Source of the DNA: Mucilaginibacter conchicola
GTDB lineage: Bacteria > Bacteroidota > Bacteroidia > Sphingobacteriales > Sphingobacteriaceae
Length of the DNA stretch: 64,000 nt
Reading direction: 5' to 3'
Assembly: GCF_003432115.1 (NCBI RefSeq)
Contig: NZ_QWDC01000002.1
Coordinates: forward strand, 186,001-250,000
Positions 35,250 through 43,652 of this stretch are shown piece by piece. Each line of letters opens with the position of its first letter. Positions within the stretch are counted from its first letter, which is position 1. The notes beneath the pieces are model-generated. The model ran no database searches. It saw only the letters and a program-made list of their open reading frames with translations, and was not told the DNA's origin. The position numbers and the translations under genes are program-made.

Positions 35250-35735
35250 TTAAGCGCGCTTCATCTCGGCATTAAGTGCCCTTAAAAACTCATTAGCATG
35301 TTGTGAACCTATAATGTAGATCAAACCATCCCTGTCTGTTAAATGGATGGCATCGTTACCGGCGGCGTAAAAGCGGATGGTGCCCTTAGTATGCAGGTTA
35401 TAAACCGGGTTATTGAACAGGTAACGGCTGTAAGTGCCTTTCTCAACCTTAACAATACTGTTAAGGTCTATCTTAACCCTGCGGGTTGACCATAGGCCAT
35501 CCAACAGCACACTCTTGTTCTCTACCTTGGTACTAAAGTGCAGCAGGAAACCCATAATAATGGAGATGATGATAATCACAAAGCCTACTATAGCCAGCAG
35601 ATCGCCGTTGCGTTCGCGCTCATCAGTAAAGAAATAGGCGGCAAAGCAAAACAAGGCTAATACCAGCCTTACGGTTATGGGAATCCACTCTCGGCCCAGG
35701 TATTGTTTCTCTACAAAAACGGCTTTATCACTCAT
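35250..35735 (-). CDS. Hypothetical two-helix membrane protein, PH-like C-terminal part
   Basis: This 161-residue protein has two transmembrane helices at about 20-36 (ITVRLVLALFCFAAYFF) and 45-66 (LLAIVGFVIIIISIIMGFLL). A cytoplasmic domain of short strands follows (KVENKSVLLDGLWSTRRVKI, SIVKVEKGTYSRYLF, TIRFYAAGNDAIHLTDRDGL) and ends with a helix (ANEFLRALNAEMKR). This order resembles bacterial PH-domain membrane proteins, but I cannot name the family. It overlaps the upstream tilS stop by four bases, so it is the second gene of a tilS operon. Confidence 0.72.
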   Translation of the reverse strand: MSDKAVFVEKQYLGREWIPITVRLVLALFCFAAYFFTDERERNGDLLAIVGFVIIIISIIMGFLLHFSTKVENKSVLLDGLWSTRRVKIDLNSIVKVEKGTYSRYLFNNPVYNLHTKGTIRFYAAGNDAIHLTDRDGLIYIIGSQHANEFLRALNAEMKRA

Positions 35736-37066
35736 AATTTAAACAATTCTAATATAGCAACTTTTTTGGTGGAAGCGCTCACCTTGTACTTATCGCTTGG
35801 GCGATAGCCGCCTATCCACATAATGTCGCCGTTTCCGTTAACAAGTAACGGGATATTTTTCTTAGCATGCAAGGGCACTTTCTGCTGAATAAAAAAATCG
35901 CTCAGCTTTTGCCTCGTCTTCATCCCCAGCGGGTAAAAAGTATCACCCTGTTGCCAGCTGCGAACGCTAAGCGGGTATACTAACAAAGCGGCATCCAGTG
36001 AAACCGCCAGCGGGTTATCCTTTATGATCAGCGCACTATCATCATGCAAAATATTTAACCGGTACCCGTTCCACTGCCCTTCCTTATCTCCGGTATGTAG
36101 TATAAGCTCACCGGCCTCAGTATTGCTTTTTAGGGTGATGATGAGATCCTGCCTGTCAACCACTACACGATGGGTGGCACTTTCAAACACCCGGCCGGGG
36201 TGTTTATCCAGCGCGGTAAGCAGGTCATCAATTACAGTTTCTATAAAATCAAAACGCTGCAGCAGCTTAAAAAGCAGCAATCGCTTTGGCGAAAGATGTT
36301 TTATTTTTTCGATGGACAGGCTGATATTATCATCATGCGGGATCAGCAGCTCGTTAGCCAGTTGTTCTACATGATTATTCAACAACTGCTCCATCTCCCT
36401 AAAGTTGCGCAGGTTATTCTCAAACGTGGCCTCAAGATTTGGGTTAAGTTCTTTTAACACCGGCACTACCTTATGGCGCAGTTTGTTGCGTGCGTATTTG
36501 GTTGATGCATTTGAGGCATCCTCAACATAAGTTAAACCTTGGGTGCTGATGATGGTCTGTATCTCATCGCGGTTAAGGAACAGCAGAGGGCGCACCAGGT
36601 AACCGTTTTGGGGCAAAATACCGTGCAGGCCTGCAATACCGGTACCGCGGGTTAGGTTCAACAATATAGTTTCAATCGTATCGTTCTGATGGTGAGCAAG
36701 GGCAATAGCATCAAAACCATACTGCAGGCGCAACTGTTCAAACCATTGATAGCGCAAATTGCGCGCAGCCATCTGGATAGATACTTTTTGTTCGGCTGCG
36801 TATTGGCCGGTATCAAAACTGGTGGTATAAAAAGGTACACCCAGTGTTTGTGCCAGTTGTTGCGTAAATTGCTGGTCGGCATCAGCATCGGCACCGCGCA
36901 GCATAAAGTTGCAATGTGCTATGGCAAAATTATAACCGGCAGCTTTTAACAGATGCACCATTAAAACAGAATCCATGCCGCCGCTTACGGCTGCAAGCAC
37001 TTTGCCGGCAGGCGTAAAAAGCCCGTTTTGTTCAACAAAATCAACAAAGCGTTTAACAGGTAGCAT
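35732..37066 (-). CDS. tilS: tRNA(Ile)-lysidine synthetase
   Basis: This enzyme converts C34 of the CAU-anticodon isoleucine tRNA to lysidine, essential for AUA decoding. The 444-residue protein has the PP-loop SGGMDS at about residues 28-33 (VLAAVSGGMDSVLMVHLL), FAIAHCNFMLRGADADADQ, ALAHHQNDTIETILLNLTRG and a C-terminal TilS-C-like domain (MKTRQKLSDFFIQQKVP). The ATG at 37066 is chosen because a TTG two codons earlier falls inside the -7 promoter element. The gene is divergent from the OstA-like gene. Confidence 0.95.
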   Translation of the reverse strand: MLPVKRFVDFVEQNGLFTPAGKVLAAVSGGMDSVLMVHLLKAAGYNFAIAHCNFMLRGADADADQQFTQQLAQTLGVPFYTTSFDTGQYAAEQKVSIQMAARNLRYQWFEQLRLQYGFDAIALAHHQNDTIETILLNLTRGTGIAGLHGILPQNGYLVRPLLFLNRDEIQTIISTQGLTYVEDASNASTKYARNKLRHKVVPVLKELNPNLEATFENNLRNFREMEQLLNNHVEQLANELLIPHDDNISLSIEKIKHLSPKRLLLFKLLQRFDFIETVIDDLLTALDKHPGRVFESATHRVVVDRQDLIITLKSNTEAGELILHTGDKEGQWNGYRLNILHDDSALIIKDNPLAVSLDAALLVYPLSVRSWQQGDTFYPLGMKTRQKLSDFFIQQKVPLHAKKNIPLLVNGNGDIMWIGGYRPSDKYKVSASTKKVAILELFKL

Positions 37067-37069
37067 GGT

Positions 37070-37077
37070 CAAAATTA
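37070..37077 (-). promoter_or_regulatory. Bacteroidota -7 element for tilS
   Basis: On the minus strand TAATTTTG lies three bases before the tilS ATG. It shares a 50-base divergent control region with the OstA-like gene. Confidence 0.5.
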
Positions 37078-37103
37078 TTAATTTAATAAGCCCCGCAAAA
37101 AAC

Positions 37104-37111
37104 TAATTTTG
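37104..37111 (+). promoter_or_regulatory. Bacteroidota -7 element for the OstA-like gene
   Basis: TAATTTTG ends four bases before the GTG start at 37116, again with almost no leader. Confidence 0.55.
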
Positions 37112-37115
37112 CAAC

Positions 37116-39725
37116 GTGATAAAATACATCCTTAGCACTCTATTATTACTGGTAACCTTAACCGTTTCGGCACAGAAGAAAAAATCTGTGATCAACATGG
37201 TATCTTCAAAAAGTACCGAGGTTTTGGATACGAAAGATGGTAAACACATTATTAGGGTATACAAAGGTGTTTTTAAACAAGATTACTCTACCATGGAGTC
37301 TGACAGTGGTTACCTGCACCAGGAAGATAATTACCTTGAAGCCTTTGGCAATGTACACATTATACAGGGCGATACGCTGAACATCTACTCAGATAAGCTT
37401 AACTATAACGGCGATAATAAAGTAGCTATCCTTACAGATAACGTGCGGATGATTGACAAGGATGCCATACTTACCACCAATTACCTTACTTACAATACGG
37501 CAACACGCATAGGCACTTATACCGGTGGCGGTAAACTGGTTAACAAGGATAATACGCTAACCAGTAAGAACGGTTACTATTTTGCCAAATCGCGCGATTC
37601 TTATTTCCGTTACAATGTGGTACTGGTTACACCTGACGCTCTTATTAAAACAGATACTATGCGCTACAATACCGGCAGCCGCATAGCCTTTTTTTACGGC
37701 CCTACCAATATTTACGATACCAAACAAAAAAAAGACACCCTTTATACAGAGAATGGGCTTTATAACACCGTTACCGAGCAAGCTTTCTTCGGTAAAAAAA
37801 ACCTGTATAAACAAGATACCAAAACCCTTACCGGCGACAGCCTGTTTTACGACAGGATTGCAGGATTTGGTAAGGCCATAAAAAACGTAACTTTTAAGGA
37901 TAAGCAACAAAACATTACGCTTAAAGGCCAACTGGCCAATTACTATCGTGCTGCCGAGCGTACCGTAGTTACGCAAGACCCTTATGCTATCATAGTAACC
38001 GAGCAAAAAGACACCACGGCTACGGATAGTGTGCCTGTTAAGGACATACCCAAAAAAGGTGGCAAACCTATTACCAGGCAATCTGCTCCTATCAAGAAGG
38101 GGGATGCAGTTACTGTGGCCGTGAAACCACCCGCGGGGACTATCCCTGCTAAAGTGGTACCCGTGCCGCTGCCTGATTCGGTAAGGATCGATACAAGCAA
38201 TCTAAAACCTCAGCTTAAAAAAGAAATTACGAATGCTATTAAGCAACAACCTGCGTTGGGCGTTAAAAAGGCCGATATACTGGCTGTAAAACCGCCGCCG
38301 GGTACCATGCCGGTTAAGGCACTATCAGCCCGGGCTGCTGATACAACAAAGAAAGTTATTTCAGCAGAATCTCCGCAAAAGGTTAAGCGCGATTCTATTT
38401 ACATATCTGCCGACACGCTTGAATCGCAGGTGGTGACGTTTAAGGATTATAAGCTGATGCAGATAAAGCCAGTGCGTGATACTACCGCCAAGGGCAAGAA
38501 AAAGCCTGTAGTGGATAGCAAAACTTTAATATACATGCCTCCATGGCAGCACCAGGATACTGCACTGATAAAACATGCCAATTACTTTACAGCTATGCTG
38601 AAAGCCAAAGCCGATTCGGCAGCGGCAAAGGCGGCAAAAACTGCAAAAAATAAACCGGCACAGGTGGCCTCGGTTGATGATAAACCGGGTTTAGGGCAGT
38701 TGAAAGGCGACGGCGGTAAAGCCCCGGGCAAACCTGATGACGAAGACCTTGATAACGACCCTTTATTTTACAACCCGCCACTTGCGCTGAAAGATACTGC
38801 CCGTGTACGGATTGTGAAGGCTTTTCATAATGCTAAAATGTTTAAGTCTGACCTGCAGGCTAAATCAGATTCGATGTTCTACAGCTACGCCGATTCTACC
38901 CTGCGGATGTATGTAAAGCCAATGCTTTGGGCGCAGGGTTCGCAACTATCAGGCGATACCATTGCCATGCAAATGAAGAACAAGAAGATGGATAACCTCA
39001 CCATGTATCCGTCATCATTCATTGTAAATATTGAGGAAGCCGACTCTATCCACTTTAACCAGGTATCGGGTAAACGCATGAAGGGATATTTTGTGAAAGA
39101 TAAACTCGACCGCATGTTTGTGGTAGGCAATGCCGAAAGTATTTACTATAGCAGGGATAGCCTTAAAAAAGTTGACGGCATGCAACGCTCGTTAAGCAGC
39201 CGCATGCGTGTACATTTCAAAGACCAAAAGGCATCAACCATAGTATTTTTGGTTAAGCCTGAGCACCGTTATGGCCCGCTATCTAAATTCACCGAAGAGG
39301 AAAAAGTACTAAAGGGCTTTATATGGAAGCCAAAAGACAGGCCGGTATCTAAAGAATCTATCCTGCCATCATACAACAGAAAAATGGCAGCCAAAAACCC
39401 GCCGCCAAAGAAACCGCCTGTGGGTAAACCGGGGGCAACGCCGTCACCGGGCGATAAGTCGCTCGATTCGTTACGGAATAAACCACCGCTTAGTGCCCCT
39501 GTTAATGCACCGGGCAAAGCTAAGGCCGATACCACGGCAAGTAAAAAGCCGGCACCTGCTGTTAATAAAACAGATAGCGTAAAATTGCGGGTGCCTGTCA
39601 AAATAAATACCGATAGCACCAACGTTACGCCTGCACCAATAAAGAACAGGCAGCGCGAAGATAACCCAACCCCGCTGGCGCCAAAGAATGTTAAGAAAGA
39701 TACGGTAGTAAATAAGCAGCTTTAA
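37116..39725 (+). CDS. OstA/LptA-like protein with long Pro/Lys-rich C-terminal region
   Basis: This 869-residue exported protein starts at a GTG. A signal peptide ends near residue 20 (LTVSAQ). The first 270 residues carry LptA/OstA-type repeats of beta strands (YKGVFKQDYSTMESDSGYLH, ALGNVHIIQGDTLNIY-like segments, VAILTDNVRMIDKDAILTTN, FYGPTNIYDTKQKKDTLY), the fold that bridges lipopolysaccharide across the periplasm. About residues 300-480 and the end are low-complexity Pro, Lys, Asp and Ser rich. A second OstA-like stretch (RMYVKPMLWAQGSQLSGDTI) lies between them. It is much longer than classic LptA, so it is better called OstA-like; it may combine LptA-like and other roles. Confidence 0.85.
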   Translation: MIKYILSTLLLLVTLTVSAQKKKSVINMVSSKSTEVLDTKDGKHIIRVYKGVFKQDYSTMESDSGYLHQEDNYLEAFGNVHIIQGDTLNIYSDKLNYNGDNKVAILTDNVRMIDKDAILTTNYLTYNTATRIGTYTGGGKLVNKDNTLTSKNGYYFAKSRDSYFRYNVVLVTPDALIKTDTMRYNTGSRIAFFYGPTNIYDTKQKKDTLYTENGLYNTVTEQAFFGKKNLYKQDTKTLTGDSLFYDRIAGFGKAIKNVTFKDKQQNITLKGQLANYYRAAERTVVTQDPYAIIVTEQKDTTATDSVPVKDIPKKGGKPITRQSAPIKKGDAVTVAVKPPAGTIPAKVVPVPLPDSVRIDTSNLKPQLKKEITNAIKQQPALGVKKADILAVKPPPGTMPVKALSARAADTTKKVISAESPQKVKRDSIYISADTLESQVVTFKDYKLMQIKPVRDTTAKGKKKPVVDSKTLIYMPPWQHQDTALIKHANYFTAMLKAKADSAAAKAAKTAKNKPAQVASVDDKPGLGQLKGDGGKAPGKPDDEDLDNDPLFYNPPLALKDTARVRIVKAFHNAKMFKSDLQAKSDSMFYSYADSTLRMYVKPMLWAQGSQLSGDTIAMQMKNKKMDNLTMYPSSFIVNIEEADSIHFNQVSGKRMKGYFVKDKLDRMFVVGNAESIYYSRDSLKKVDGMQRSLSSRMRVHFKDQKASTIVFLVKPEHRYGPLSKFTEEEKVLKGFIWKPKDRPVSKESILPSYNRKMAAKNPPPKKPPVGKPGATPSPGDKSLDSLRNKPPLSAPVNAPGKAKADTTASKKPAPAVNKTDSVKLRVPVKINTDSTNVTPAPIKNRQREDNPTPLAPKNVKKDTVVNKQL

Positions 39726-40306
39726 GCTTGCTGCTCTTTTAAAAATGCCACCAGTTTATCAACGGCCTGCCCGCGATGACTGATGGCATTTTTTTCGTCC
39801 ATCGTCATTTCGGCAAGGGTAATGTCAAAACCTTCGGGCTCAAATATGGGGTCGTAGCCAAAACCCTCGGTACCGCTCAGTTCCTGTCGTATGGTACCTT
39901 CTACAACGCCATCAAAGAAATGCTCTTCGCCGTTCCACATTAATGAAATAACCGAGCGGAAACGTGCCTTACGATTTGTTTCGCCATAAAGCTTTTGCAG
40001 CACCAGTTTATTATTGGCATCATGGTCGCCATGTTTACCGGCATAACGTGCAGAATATATGCCCGGTTCGCCATTCAGCGCATCTATCTCCAGGCCGCTA
40101 TCATCGCCAAAGCAATTGAGGCCAAAATGCTCAAATACATGGCGGCTTTTGATAGATGCATTCTCGTAAAAGGTGTGGCCGGTTTCGGCAATATCATCAT
40201 GGCAACCTATCTCATCAAGGGTAACCAGTTTAAATTTGTCGCCTACTTTGGCGGCTACTTCGCCCAGTTTGTGTTTATTGTTAGTGGCAAAAACTAATTG
40301 CTGCAT
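39722..40306 (-). CDS. rdgB: XTP/dITP pyrophosphatase (RdgB/HAM1)
   Basis: This is a house-cleaning pyrophosphatase that hydrolyses non-canonical purine NTPs such as dITP and XTP. The 194-residue protein has the N-terminal FATNNKHKLGEVAAKVG, the conserved GDDSGLEIDALNGEPGIYSA, GFGYDPIFEPEG and C-terminal ISHRGQAVDKL. Its tail overlaps the end of the OstA-like gene by four bases on the opposite strand. It is separated by one base from the upstream hypothetical gene, which suggests co-transcription. Confidence 0.96.
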   Translation of the reverse strand: MQQLVFATNNKHKLGEVAAKVGDKFKLVTLDEIGCHDDIAETGHTFYENASIKSRHVFEHFGLNCFGDDSGLEIDALNGEPGIYSARYAGKHGDHDANNKLVLQKLYGETNRKARFRSVISLMWNGEEHFFDGVVEGTIRQELSGTEGFGYDPIFEPEGFDITLAEMTMDEKNAISHRGQAVDKLVAFLKEQQA

Positions 40307-40307
40307 A

Positions 40308-40919
40308 TTAAAGCGTTTTCATTTGTTCCCAAAAGGCTTTCTTGTTGTCGTTACTGCTCATCATGTCATCAAAACTAAAGCTATACAACACATGGATCTT
40401 TTTGCCTTGTACGGGCTTATTAAGCGGCAGGTTGCCAATACCTTCGGGCAGGGCGTCTTTACCCATTATTACCAGTCGGGTGGGGTCAAAAAAGGCAACC
40501 AGGGTTGCTAATTTTATCGGGGTAAGTTTATTTACATTCAATATCGCCACATCGGCAATGCTCAATTCTTTACGCCCAAGTATACTTTCGAGCGCTGCGC
40601 GATGGCCTGCGTTCATGTATTCCTCGTTGGCATAATTTACCAATATTAAAAACTGCTTTTGATTATCGCCCATATAATTAAAAGCGGGTTTTGGCGTTTC
40701 CTGTACAGGTTGAGCAATTATTGGGGCAACAGGCTCGGTTTTTTGTGCCATTACCTGCGGAGCTGATTGGACAGGATTTTCTGCTGCAACGGGTTGCACA
40801 GGCTCAGGAGTTGTAATGTCAGCAACAGTTTCAGGTGCTACCGAAAGCTTATCTTGCTGCAGCAGGTAAATATCATCCTGCATAATAAAACGGTAAGCCT
40901 GCGGATTCTCAACTCTCAT
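40308..40919 (-). CDS. Hypothetical protein, possible DNA polymerase III psi (HolD)-like C-terminal domain
   Basis: This 203-residue protein has three parts: a short N-terminal segment (AYRFIMQDDIYLLQQDK), a Pro/Val/Gln-rich linker (about 30-75) and a globular domain (about 80-203) containing FLILVNYANEEYMNAGHRAA, SILGRKELSIADVAILNVNK, PTRLVIMGKDALPEG and a C-terminal KAFWEQMKTL. The order of a beta strand, a helix preceding 'L-x-L-T-x-x' and a final ALW/FWEQ-type helix recalls the small HolD (psi) subunit of the clamp loader, but similarity is weak and memory-based. It is one base from rdgB and in the same orientation. Confidence 0.6.
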   Translation of the reverse strand: MRVENPQAYRFIMQDDIYLLQQDKLSVAPETVADITTPEPVQPVAAENPVQSAPQVMAQKTEPVAPIIAQPVQETPKPAFNYMGDNQKQFLILVNYANEEYMNAGHRAALESILGRKELSIADVAILNVNKLTPIKLATLVAFFDPTRLVIMGKDALPEGIGNLPLNKPVQGKKIHVLYSFSFDDMMSSNDNKKAFWEQMKTL

Positions 40920-41071
40920 ATTTTAACAAATTTTAACCAAAAATACCTATTTGAGCTGAAGCTTTATAAGCATATTCGCACAACGGTTCAATTATACATT
41001 AATATTGATAAATTTTACCGAAATTTGCTTACTTACGGATTTGGCTATCCGCTTTTTAGTTTAAACATTAC

Positions 41072-42496
41072 ATGAGAAAATTAGGACTTTCCCTTTTAAA
41101 TATTCTACTGGTTATTACTGTTGCCAACGCACAGCAAAAACGCACGCTTGATAAAATTGCGGCTGTTGTGGGTAGCAGCATCGTACTACAATCTGACGTT
41201 GAACTGCAGTACGCACAGTATATTGTGAGCGGCCAGCAGCCAAATCCGAGTATCAAATGCCTTATCCTGCAAAACCAGCTTACCCAAAAGCTTTTGGCGC
41301 AACAAGCGGTTATTGATAGCGTATCGGTTAAAGACGATGAGGTAGATAATGAGGTTGACAGGCGCATGCGATCATTTATGCAACGTGCCGGTGGCCAGGA
41401 CCAGTTAGAGCAGTTTTTGGGCCGTTCTGTTATCCAATATAAAGATGAGATGCGCCCTGACATTAAGGAATCGTTAGTAGCACAACGTATGCGCGCTAAG
41501 ATCACCGAAAAGGTTAACGTTACCCCACTTGATGTAAAAAACTATTTCGATAAGATATCAAAAGACAGTATCCCAACTTACAACAAAGAGGTTGAGGTAG
41601 GCGAAATTGTTTTCCAGCCAAAACTATCTAAAGAAGAAAAAGAAGTTGCCCGCCAAAAAATAACAGACTTGCGCGAGCGTGTTAAAAAAGGCGAAGATTT
41701 TGGTACGCTTGCCAGGATCTACTCGCAAGATGGTTCATCACAACAAGGTGGCGACCTGGGCTTTTTTGATCGCCAGCAAATGGCCAAAGAGTTTACTGCT
41801 AACGCCTTTAAGCTAAAAGCAGGTGAGATATCTCCGGTGTTTGAGACGGAGTTTGGTTTTCACTTTTTACAGGTGATTGAGCGCCGTGGCGAGCAAGTAC
41901 ATGCAAGGCACATTATTATTATCCCAACCATTACCGAGGCCAGCCTTGAACGCGCCCACAAAACTGCCGATAGCGTTTATAAAGCCATGCTTGCCGTTAA
42001 GAAATTTGATTTCTCAAGCGCTGCCGCCTATTACTCTGACGATAAAGAGACCAAATACAATGGTGGTATGATGTTAAATGCCGAAAACGTACAAACGCGC
42101 ACCACCTTTATCCCTACTGATAAGCTCGACCCACAGGTTGCGCTTGTGGTTGATACCATGAAAGTGGGCACTATATCAAAACCCCAATTATTTACCGAGC
42201 CGCAAACCAATAAAAAAAGTTATAAGATATTATACCTTAAATCGGCGGTTAATGCGCACAAGGCTAACCTTGAGCAAGATTTTTCTAAGCTTAAAGAAGC
42301 CGCAATGAATGATAAGCTTAACCGCACCATTGCACAATGGTTTGAGAAACGCCGTAAAGAGACATTTATTAAAATAGACCCTGAGTACCAAAGCTGCGAT
42401 GCGCTTAAAGGTTGGCTGCCTGTAGCTTCTGCTGCAACACCGGCCAGCGCGCAAACAACTACCACTACTACAGAAAACGCTACCACCGATAAATAA
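41072..42496 (+). CDS. SurA-like periplasmic peptidyl-prolyl isomerase
   Basis: This 474-residue protein has a signal peptide ending near residue 20 (TVANAQ) and a SurA N-terminal chaperone domain (LDKIAAVVGSSIVLQSDVEL, then SVSVKDDEVDNEVDRRMRSF). An active-looking parvulin domain follows (KEVEVGEIVFQPK, GEDFGTLARIYSQDGSSQQG, GDLGFFDRQQMAKEFTANAF, ETEFGFHFLQVIERRG), then a second, diverged parvulin-like domain (ARHIIIIPTITEAS). It should help outer-membrane proteins reach the BAM complex. The moxR gene starts one base after its stop codon, so they are co-transcribed. Confidence 0.92.
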   Translation: MRKLGLSLLNILLVITVANAQQKRTLDKIAAVVGSSIVLQSDVELQYAQYIVSGQQPNPSIKCLILQNQLTQKLLAQQAVIDSVSVKDDEVDNEVDRRMRSFMQRAGGQDQLEQFLGRSVIQYKDEMRPDIKESLVAQRMRAKITEKVNVTPLDVKNYFDKISKDSIPTYNKEVEVGEIVFQPKLSKEEKEVARQKITDLRERVKKGEDFGTLARIYSQDGSSQQGGDLGFFDRQQMAKEFTANAFKLKAGEISPVFETEFGFHFLQVIERRGEQVHARHIIIIPTITEASLERAHKTADSVYKAMLAVKKFDFSSAAAYYSDDKETKYNGGMMLNAENVQTRTTFIPTDKLDPQVALVVDTMKVGTISKPQLFTEPQTNKKSYKILYLKSAVNAHKANLEQDFSKLKEAAMNDKLNRTIAQWFEKRRKETFIKIDPEYQSCDALKGWLPVASAATPASAQTTTTTTENATTDK

Positions 42497-42497
42497 G

Positions 42498-43460
42498 ATG
42501 CAATACCGCTCAGAGGTTGAGGCCGCTGATGCATTGAAAAGTGCTTATCAGGAAATACGTGCCGAAATAAGTAAGGTAATAGTTGGACAGGACGAGGTGA
42601 TTAAGTTTGTCCTGATCTCGATATTCAGTAACGGCCACTGCCTGTTGGTAGGTGTGCCGGGGCTGGCTAAAACCTTACTGGTACAAACCGTAGCACAGGT
42701 ATTAGACCTCGACTTTAAGCGTATACAATTTACCCCCGATTTGATGCCGTCTGACATCATAGGATCGGAAATATTGGGTGAGGACAGGAATTTTAAATTC
42801 ATCAAAGGCCCGGTGTTCTCAAACATTATCCTGGCTGATGAGATAAACCGTACACCACCCAAAACCCAGGCTGCATTACTTGAAGCTATGCAGGAGAAAG
42901 CGGTGACTGCCGCAGGCGTAACTCATGCTTTAAGTAAACCGTTTTTTGTACTGGCTACCCAAAACCCTATTGAGCAGGAGGGCACCTACCCCCTGCCCGA
43001 GGCACAGTTAGACCGCTTTATGTTTAACGTTACGTTGGGCTATCCATCATTTAAAGAGGAGCTTGAGGTGGTAAAAAACACTACAGGCGCAACAACAGCC
43101 AGTGTTAATAAAAAGCTTAATGCTGAGCAGATCTCCTATTTCCAGCAACTGGTACGGAATATCCCTGTAAGTGATAATGTTTTAGAATATGCTGTTAAAC
43201 TGGTTGGCAAAACCCGCCCTAACGGTGAATTTGCCACCCCTCAGATAAAACGTTTACTAAACTGGGGCGCAGGCCCTCGTGCATCGCAATTTTTGATCCT
43301 GGGGGCTAAATGCCATGCCGTATTAAACGGCAAATACTCGCCGGATATTGAGGATGTGCGTGCCGTTGCCAAGCCCATCCTTAGCCACCGTATCGTGCGC
43401 AGCTACCACGCAGAAGCCGATGGCCTATCGGCTGACGATATTATCGAACAATTATTTTAA
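42498..43460 (+). CDS. MoxR family AAA+ ATPase
   Basis: This 320-residue AAA+ protein of the MoxR group has Walker A LLVGVPGLAKTLLVQ (GxxGxxKT), Walker B ILADEINRTPPKTQAALLEA, sensor region FVLATQNPIEQEGTYPLPEA and arginine-containing QLDRFMFNVTLGYPSF. MoxR proteins act as chaperones for complex assembly, usually with a DUF58 or von Willebrand-A partner. Here no such partner follows; the gene is instead coupled to a SurA-like isomerase and ends the run at a family B repeat. Confidence 0.92.
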   Translation: MQYRSEVEAADALKSAYQEIRAEISKVIVGQDEVIKFVLISIFSNGHCLLVGVPGLAKTLLVQTVAQVLDLDFKRIQFTPDLMPSDIIGSEILGEDRNFKFIKGPVFSNIILADEINRTPPKTQAALLEAMQEKAVTAAGVTHALSKPFFVLATQNPIEQEGTYPLPEAQLDRFMFNVTLGYPSFKEELEVVKNTTGATTASVNKKLNAEQISYFQQLVRNIPVSDNVLEYAVKLVGKTRPNGEFATPQIKRLLNWGAGPRASQFLILGAKCHAVLNGKYSPDIEDVRAVAKPILSHRIVRSYHAEADGLSADDIIEQLF

Positions 43461-43487
43461 CGATCTTTAACAAGAATAATATAATGA

Positions 43488-43585
43488 TATGTTATTGCGA
43501 GGAGCGTAGCGACGTGGCAATAACATCGCGTTTACAAATCTGCGAGGAGATTGCTTCTCCGCCAGCCGGCGGATCGCAATGACAT
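43488..43585. repeat. REP-like inverted repeat, family B copy 3
   Basis: ATGTTATTGCGAGGAGCG on the left and GGATCGCAATGACATTA on the right are the ends, with a second short hairpin GCCAGCCGGC inside. The inner part differs from copies 1 and 2. Confidence 0.8.
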
Positions 43586-43599
43586 TATTAGTATAAAAT

Positions 43600-43635
43600 A
43601 AAAAGGCCCGAAAGCATTGCTATCAGGCCTTTTTA
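43600..43635. terminator. Bidirectional terminator between moxR and the NTF2-like gene
   Basis: AAAAAGGCC and GGCCTTTTT pair around a loop of about 16 bases, with flanking A and T runs on both sides. Confidence 0.8.
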
Positions 43636-43652
43636 TTTTCCATAGAAGGATA

